A stretch of DNA of 64,000 bases from Ahaetulla prasina (taxonomy: Eukaryota; Chordata; Lepidosauria; Squamata; Colubridae). The notes beneath the pieces were generated by a model that made no database searches, was not told the DNA's origin, and was given only the letters and a program-made list of their open reading frames with translations. The position numbers were made by a program, and so were the translations under genes. The DNA lies in assembly GCF_028640845.1 (NCBI RefSeq), contig NC_080544.1, positions 58,418,711 to 58,482,710 on the forward strand. Reading direction: 5' to 3'. Below are positions 56,975-64,000 of the stretch, in pieces. Position 1 is the stretch's first letter. The number at the start of each line of letters is the position of its first letter.

Positions 56975-57375
56975 TCTCTAGTTAATCTTTCCTTTCCTCC
57001 TCCATCTCTTCTTGTCTCTTCATTCTGTACCGTTCCTTGTGATTTCCTGTTTCCATGTGACATAATTATGCTGATATTTTATTTTAATTTATATTTATTG
57101 CCACAATGTTGTGTGTCGTAGTTGTCATCTCATAACAGTTCAGAAGCCCTACCAGCTTCTCCTTTGAGTTGTAGGAAGCTGTCAGATATAGTTTAAAAAT
57201 AGGATCATGTAACCTCCTGAGGGCTAGGTCAGGACCTTTTCTCCATCAGCCAAAGGAGGGGCTGGTCTACCCTCAGTTTCTGAATAGGAAGCTGCTGAAA
57301 AATGAAACAGCATGGGCAAGGACTAAGGAATACAGGCTAATGTATTTGATTAATATCAGAGAGAGCCAATTTCTA
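56975..57375. other. No feature recognised
   Basis: No gene or clear repeat. Confidence 0.35.
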
Positions 57376-57379
57376 CTCC

Positions 57380-57505
57380 ATCTGCAACCATAGCAACCAA
57401 TGCTCAGCCCAATGGACCTCACAAAATTGTTGTGAAATAATATAGGAGAATGGAGTACTGTGAACGTCTTGACTTCCTAAATGAAGATGGATAACTATGG
57501 ATATA
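57380..57505 (+). mobile_element. SINE 3'-end remnant
   Basis: GCCCAATGGACCTCACAAAA, TTGTTGTGAAATAATA and GTGAACGTCTTGACTTCC resemble the 3' module of the tRNA SINE family. Head missing. Confidence 0.4.
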
Positions 57506-57509
57506 AACA

Positions 57510-59810
57510 TATGTGCATTTTGTGTGCCATAGAAGAGGCATGTAGAGCAATAAAAATATCCAGGCCTTTCTTTATGTGCCTTAAAGTTGTTGCTTCTATA
57601 AGATCCATATAATGAGTCAATACCTTGCTATGAGGGAGCAGGAGAGGGAATAAGGGAGTGCAACAGTGGTAGGGAAACTGTCACAAATGTTCAAAATGAT
57701 CATCATGGCACCACAGCACAAGCCCCCACAACTTTCTCAAATATTATTCTCTCAGGAATCATGAGTCCCAATTTTGGACACATTCTGTATATTTGAGGCC
57801 CTTTGCTTCAAAAATTGTTGCACCATTTCACCCAATTAATGAAAATGCCAATAAAAATGTTATGATATATATATGAAGACAAAGATGGAGACAAATAAAT
57901 AGATTGGTCCCAATACCTTCTATTGTCATTCTTAATGCTCCCATTAGAGAGATACTTTTGTCCCAGAGTTTCATCTGTGTAACCTTCTGCAGAATGTTAT
58001 GTTATGTATTCATTACCTTATAAGAGACTCAGCATCCTTTTTTGATTCTAAGTACCATCACTATATCTCATGAAATACCTCAATTCCTTCATCACTCCCA
58101 TGCCTGATATTTTACAATATTGCTAAATTAAAATATATCATGAAATTTCATTTTTTAAAACTTAGTTTTGGAAATTATTTATTTGGTTCTAATTGTACCA
58201 TAATCCCATCCAAATAGTGCATATTCTTACTTTTATTCTTTAAGTACAATAAATACCACACAATGGGGGGTTATTAGAAGAGAAGGAATTTGAGAGTTTA
58301 ATTTACTAAAAATTACGAAGACTAGTATTTGGAAATGTTTTGATCTTAAAAGAGATAAATGCTTATTAATATCAAAATAGCATACAATGGTTTTAAACAA
58401 CATATATTTTTATCTTTAATTGTTGTGCCTGGAGGGTGCAATTAGAGTTTTACTAATCTCTCTACAACTGCTATTTAATTACATGTGTATTGTTCAGTCA
58501 AGCACATGATATAAATCACATGAAACACTTTTAAGAGATCCCAATAATAGCTTAAATATCAGGAGGCATGTTTAACTATGGCCACAAGTAAACAGAAAGA
58601 GACACAAACGTAAAGACCTATAGGACTTGACAATTAGTTATATTAGGCTTAAAGAGGAGGATTCCCTTTAAGGAAGAGTTCATCGAATTATCTCTTTGAT
58701 TCAAATAAAGTCCCCATAAAATTGATTTGGAGAAATTTGTAGACTATTTGAAACTTGATGTATGTTTTGACCTTAGGGACTCAAAATTTTTGCAAATTTC
58801 ATACTACATATAGACAAAGCTGAGAGAGTTTGAGGAACGTGAAAGGATCTCATATATTGACTGTAGCCAACCAATGAATTTTATCATCTTCACAAACGCT
58901 GACAATTGCTGCTCTGCAGATTTCTAAAAAGTATTTAGGCAGGATTGAATAGAAGAGAAAGGAAGAACAAGACACTAAGATTTATTCCAAGTACTGGTAT
59001 TCCTTTCTCCAAAATCCATACCATTTAATCTTTGTCTTTCCTTTATTCTTGTCTTTCTCTCTGATGTATATATCCCTGATAGTCTTTATTTCCAGTCTAT
59101 CTGAAGAGTTCAGCTCTTTCAGTTTCCTCTGTCGTTCCCTTTTATTTTCCCCACTTCCTATTTTAAAAATATTTCAGGTTTTTTTTCCCTATTTGTTTGT
59201 TTCTACATTGGCTTGTACCGAGTAAGGGTTTTTTCCCCCTCATTACATGAGGGTATGGCTACATCTAAATTGCAAAAACACAGATGACTGCTAGACAGCT
59301 GTATAGAATTATAGTTTGATTAATGTTTTTGGTGCCATCAACTGGTCACTTGGAATTTGGAAACCCAGATATGGTGGCCTTACCTGAATGGGTCTAGAAC
59401 GGGGTCCCCAAACTCTTCAGTTCATCAACCTCTTCATGAAGTTTCAGATTGTTCATTGATCTCAAAATATTTATTACATGAAAATAATACAATAAACACT
59501 ACTTTACCAATAATACTACAAATAACAACAACATCTTGGATAGTCTCATCAGTCCTTGGGTGTTGATATTGACCACTTTGGGGAAACTTGATCTAGGACA
59601 ATGTGCTTCCTTGATCATTGTATACAATGCAGACTATGTTTATATCATTATGTATTATATATTTTAATGCATGTTTCAGAACAATAATTGATGAATGCAT
59701 TCTCTATTTTATTCTGGAGCAATAAGGACTATTTTTATACAGCTGAAGATCAGTCCAAAACTATTTGCTTCTCTCTTTTATCTATCTATATGCTGTCAAA
59801 TTGGCTATGA
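57510..59810. other. No feature recognised
   Basis: AT-rich flank without supported genes. Confidence 0.4.
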
Positions 59811-59813
59811 GTT

Positions 59814-59891
59814 AACATAACATAACATAACATAACATAACATAACATAACATAACATAACATAACATAACATAACATAACATAACATAAC
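59814..59891 (-). repeat. (CATAA)n microsatellite at a CR1 3' end
   Basis: About 15 perfect pentamers (TTATG on the element strand), directly following the CR1 tail CCCTTCCAACTCTGTTG on the minus strand. Confidence 0.92.
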
Positions 59892-60190
59892 AACAGAGTT
59901 GGAAGGGACCTTGGAGGCCTTCTAGTCCAACCCCCTGCCTAGGCAGGAACCCTACACCATCTCAGTCAGATGGTTATCCAACATTTTCTTAAAAATTTCC
60001 AGTGTTGGAGCATTCACAACTTCTGCAGGCAAGTCGTTCCACTTATTAATTGTTCTAACTGTCAGGAAATTTCTCCTTAGTTCTAAGTTGCTTCTTTCTT
60101 TGATCAGTTTCCACCCATTGCTTCTTGTTTTACCCTCAGGTGCTTTGGAGAACAGCCCGACTCCCTCTTCTTTGTGGCAACCCAAAGTTC
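59892..60190 (-). mobile_element. CR1-type LINE 3' end with open C-terminus
   Basis: The minus-strand frame 60185-59952 reads GCHKEEGVGLFSKAPEGKTR, LRRNFLTVRTINKWNDLPAE and VVNAPTLEIFKKMLDNHL, a LINE reverse-transcriptase C-terminus. It is followed by GACTAGAAGGCCTCCAAGG, the amniote CR1 3' end. Only the last ~300 bp are present. A different CR1 lineage from copies A-C. Confidence 0.75.
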
Positions 60191-60194
60191 TAGT

Positions 60195-61440
60195 TTAGAA
60201 GATTGAAAATTGGTTAAAAGACTGAATTATTTTGATAGTTGTTGTTTGTTCTTTGTCAGAAGCCATTGATAATGTATTATAGACATACCTGAGCATACGG
60301 CTCAGATTCAAAAGTAGTTTCATGCCACATCATGAAGAAGGAAAAATGAAAGTTGATACTTTTTTCCCCCAAAAAGCTCGACCAACCAAAACATGAGTCC
60401 CCAAATCAGAATATTATTCCAGGCTTAAATGATACTTGGCTCAGGATGTGCAAAAATTATGCTATCTTCTTTTTTTACCTGCTCTACAAAGGACTTCAGG
60501 TTTAGACTGTATTGCTGCTTTTGTTTTTAAAAATGTTAATCAGGGGTTCAGTTTTCTATACCATTCACAAATCTTCTCCTTTTATCTCTCCCCTAGAATT
60601 CAGAATATATGTTTACAGTCCAAAATCTAGGGTTACTGCCAATTAATTTAGTCAGTTTTAATATATTAAGATTTTGATTTTAATCAATTAAGTAGGATTA
60701 ATGTAAACATAATTCTCTATTTCCCAGATTACAAAATGAAGGCATTTTTGATCCAGATGAAAATTTAGGAAATAAAAGCCATTACTTACTGGTAGAAGAG
60801 AGATTTGATATCTTCTTTTGCATTTAGTATAACGTATATTTAACTGAACAAAATTAAACACCTGTAACTTTTGGAAACAATTATATTTTATTTTTACCAA
60901 TCAAGAACCTGTACTTTTACATGAATCATGTGTTCATTAAGCTTCTGAAGGCATCACTCCATCACTCAGTTATGAATGACTTCAGTGTGCCATTGTAGTC
61001 ATTAAGCAGCTAACACAATATCAAGAACAGGATTCAGCTTGAATTTTATCACAGCTCTTTGGGCATCTTTGGCACAACATGATTTATTTAAAACCTTTAT
61101 CAACTTACTGTTTAAGGTGCACTGCAGGTGTTAATATGAAAACTACAACAATATTCTTGTTAAAAAACTTGCTCCCTTTGGATACTCTGCAGTCATACTG
61201 TTCCGCAGTTCCTGACGCATATCCAGTTTTATGACAGAAAGTATCAGCTAAGCATAAATATAATGAGGAAGCATTACTTTCTTCCGCAGGATTTAGCTGG
61301 TGTATTGTTACCATTGAGTTCATATCAGCTACAGTAAATGAAAGGAAATTAATATAGCCAGAAAAAAGTCTTCAAGAACCATTTCAAGCCTGTTCTTATG
61401 ACAATGTGAGAAATGTATGAACAGGTATTTTTCTCCCATA
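60195..61440. other. No feature recognised
   Basis: AT-rich flank; no supported gene. Confidence 0.4.
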
Positions 61441-61464
61441 ATAGTGCTATGTTTGCCAAAGAAA

Positions 61465-61590
61465 TATTAACTCACAAGTATATGTCCCAAAGGTGCTTTT
61501 ATAAAAGGCAACTGGACTTTGTTCTTCCTTGAAGACAGTTTGCTTGTCATCCAAGAAGCTTCTTCAGTTCTGAAGAACTGATGGGCTAAA
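61465..61590 (+). mobile_element. Half copy of the inverted-repeat element
   Basis: ATGTCCCAAAGGTGCTTTTA, AACTGGACTTTGTTCTTCC, TTGAAGACAG and AGCTTCTTCAGTTCTGA match the left arm and flank at 46165-46280. Confidence 0.6.
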
Positions 61591-61594
61591 CCTA

Positions 61595-62535
61595 CAACTT
61601 GGTTCAGTCAAGTTCTGCTCAGAGTTTTAGAAAATGAAATCATGACCGATAGCAAATAATTATAGATTAAAACAAGCACTCACAAACATAGCTTAACATT
61701 TATTTATTTAAACATCTGCAAACATTTTAAAAAGCAAAATGGGATAAAGGTAGACAAAAGCAAGGAAAGAGAGAAACATGCACGGCTGGCCTGAATTGTT
61801 ATCTATTGTATTTCCACATCAAAAAGAAACCCATCTTTCCAGAACCATTGGGAATAGTACTGTAGATAATTGCCATGAAAAATCCCGAAGGGAGCAACTT
61901 TTTATTATTCCAACTTTATCCCTTTTATTTACATAATGGCAACAGAACAGAGATGGATACCAGCTGAGCCCTCCCACATTCTGCATCATGAAGGAAACAA
62001 TTTGATGAATGGGGATAATACATTCAACACAGATAAGCTAAGTAACTGGTAATGGACTGAACTTTGCACAACCTTCACTGAATGAGCTACTAACACTGAA
62101 ATGTCATCACTATTTTAACACAGTGCTGAAAGATAGAGCAAAACAATTGGTTTATGGTTATAATTGGCTTTAGATTATAATGCCGCATAAAATCAGAAGT
62201 CCAGTAGCATCTTTTCAGTTTAACATATCACTATAGTCTGAAGTACATCTACAGACTAATACAGTTTGTTAGACTGAAAACATATTTTGAGACTCCTGAT
62301 TTTTGGCTACAAATGATTACATGGCTCTCCTACAAAGCTGCTTAAGTGGCTCTATGGTTACATTCTCTTTAAAGCGTGGGAATGTTATGCCTTATAAAAC
62401 AAAGCAAAACCTCTGTGGAATTTGTGTGGAAGATATCCTGGGAAGTTTTGAGTCATCCAAATCTTGAAAAAAAATCAGCTGAAAGATAAATGATGTCATA
62501 ACATCCTTTACATGGGAGGTAGGCTGTATTTATTA
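61595..62535. other. No feature recognised
   Basis: No gene or clear repeat. Confidence 0.4.
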
Positions 62536-62547
62536 GGACCTTCCTTG

Positions 62548-62735
62548 CCTAGGCTCAGAAACTAAACAAAGGCAGGCATGGTTAGCATCTGGCTGGAAGA
62601 CCTGCAGGGCTTCAGGACTATCGGCTGGAATTTCAATTGCTTCTGTACTGTTGCCATGAAAACTACATGGGAGTATCCATAAAGTCACCAGACATCTAGC
62701 TTGACTCAAGGAAGGAGTCACCTGCAGTAGTGCCT
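62548..62735 (+). mobile_element. Probable 5S rRNA-derived SINE
   Basis: GGCTCAGAAACTAAACAAAG, CAGGCATGGTTAGCATCTGG and CTGGAAGACC align with the 3' half of 5S rRNA (CTCGGAAGCTAAGCAGGGT, CTGGTTAGTACTTGG, GGGAGACC). It is followed by a SINE-like body (TGCCATGAAAACTACATGG) and a CACCAGACATCTAGCTTGAC end resembling the CGCCAGGAGTC module of the tRNA SINEs. Too diverged to be a 5S gene. Confidence 0.55.
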
Positions 62736-62739
62736 ACAA

Positions 62740-64000
62740 GGTTGAATGAGATATTCTGCCAATCTGCCATCATCATGTACCGGTATATTCCCCAGAAAGT
62801 CGAAAGGATGGTTATTGGTTTGGAGAAACAAAACTTCTAAATGAACAAGTAACTTTTTTTGCAACAACCTTCTTGTGAGTCTTCAGTAATTTGGAACAGA
62901 ATGATCAATGGAAACAGTATAATGTTATTTCCAGAGATGTTAGGAAATTGTTTCCAATCCTTTTATGAGCAGTGGCCATAGGAGACAATCTATATTTTCC
63001 TGTGTAAAGGTAATACATTACATCTGTGTGCACTTTCTAGGAACTAATCAAAATGTATTCATACATGTTGTCTAAGTATGTATGTACACTAGAGAGAGAA
63101 TGTAACAAGGATGGATCTATCTTCATATGTATGCATACATGTAAGGAGGAATCAGAAGGAATGTATAATTTATTCCTGTGGATCTTACCATCTCAATGAT
63201 CCCTATGAAAAAGTCAACTGACTTCTAAAAGCATCACTGCTCAACTGTATGCCCCATAAGGATGCATTGTGGAATTATTTTCTGGATCCAATCCATTTTC
63301 AAACTTCAAACTATATTCCAGAATATAGTCAACCTTTTTTTGTTGTTGTTTTTAGTTAATTATTCTGCTGACAAAGAGACAGGCTGTTCAACTGCTTTGC
63401 AGGAAGAAATCCTTAGACTATTTCTGTAATGAATGTGTTATTATTTCTAAACTGACAATAAACAGAATTGCATCTTAACGTTTCATCATTGGCAAAAGGG
63501 CTTCTGCAGATGCCATTAGCTCAAAGCTAAGATGAGCAACTTTTCTATATCTCTTCTAGTCTGTCTCTCCATATTGTTCGTCTGCCAAATCAATTTTACT
63601 GTTTTCTGCTCACACCTAGCTTGCCCCTACCTCCAAAGCAGATGGAAGGAATGTGTCACCTTTCCCCAAAATGTCTTTCTATCTTTTTAGCACATTCCAA
63701 AGTGGTCTTTTAATAGGGACTAATTGTTGGAAGATGACCTTTCTTGATAGAGGAGCATCAACTGAATATCCAGGCTATTAACATTCTTTAGTCTACTCTA
63801 GGCTGACCATATACTAGGTTAAGACTTAATTTTGGAACAGACCATCAACATTAATTAGATAGGAACAACCTACAATGCTATTTTTGAGCAGCAAACCTAC
63901 ATGCTTGGCAATGAAGCCAAGAGGATGTGAAGAAATAAGCTTAGAGCCATGTTGAAAAGACACAAACAGCGGGGGGGGGCAGTTATGGATATTAGCAGGA
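62740..64000. other. No feature recognised
   Basis: AT-rich flank; no gene or clear transposon. A G8-10 run lies near 63971. Confidence 0.4.

Noticed and set aside
62548..62620. Possible 5S rRNA gene
   Set aside because: Only part of the 5S sequence is present, with many differences, and it is joined to a SINE body.

Overview
The window looks like genomic DNA of an advanced (colubroid-type) snake. Squamate signatures include many CR1 retrotransposons, BovB/RTE LINEs, Sauria-type and other tRNA-derived SINEs, a DIRS retrotransposon, and two copies of the snake CR1-L3 ('Snake1') LINE whose 3' ends run into ATTCT pentamer microsatellites. The base is AT-rich and most open frames belong to transposons.

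The only host gene I can support is NEURL1 (neuralized E3 ubiquitin ligase 1) on the minus strand. Three exons are visible: a short first coding exon at 42570-42603 with a myristoylation-type N-terminus, exon 2 at 25178-25419 and exon 3 at 15116-15437, the last two encoding most of the first neuralized repeat (NHR). Splice sites and phases agree across all three. Exons for the rest of NHR1, NHR2 and the RING finger are not in the window and should lie beyond the left edge, so 1-15115 is intron 3 and 25420-42569 is intron 1. Sequence above about 42.75 kb is upstream of this promoter; it may be intergenic or an intron of a longer isoform.

Layout. 1-1.3 kb: 3' end of a Gypsy-type LTR element with its LTR. 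1.4-7.3 kb: a SINE, a decayed LINE, and an R4-like LINE remnant split by Snake1. 7.1-12.4 kb: an old RTE/BovB LINE interrupted by a long CR1 whose 3' tail is present three times in tandem. 12.5 kb and 50.8 kb: two copies, in opposite orientation, of a palindromic XhoI-rich MITE. 15.1-15.4 kb: NEURL1 exon 3. 16.7-17.3 kb: a possible LTR. 17.3-25 kb: a young CR1 on the minus strand with a 5.8-kb DIRS element inserted in its reverse-transcriptase frame, without target duplication. 25.2 kb: NEURL1 exon 2. 28-34 kb: SINEs, a Tigger-like MITE, and a BovB split by a Sauria SINE. 34.5-37.7 kb: a hAT element with a perfect 8-bp target duplication, carrying a nearly intact CR1. 38-42.3 kb: two more hAT MITEs and intron. 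42.46-42.75 kb: NEURL1 first exon and promoter. 43-64 kb: decayed CR1s, Snake1, inverted-repeat elements, a CR1 end with a CATAA array, and a probable 5S-derived SINE.

The mobile elements do not form a cellular pathway; they record successive insertions into one host gene and its flank. The strongest points for a second look are the DIRS-in-CR1 insertion, the NEURL1 first exon with its uORFs and a second in-phase donor, the tandem CR1 tails and the palindromic MITE.
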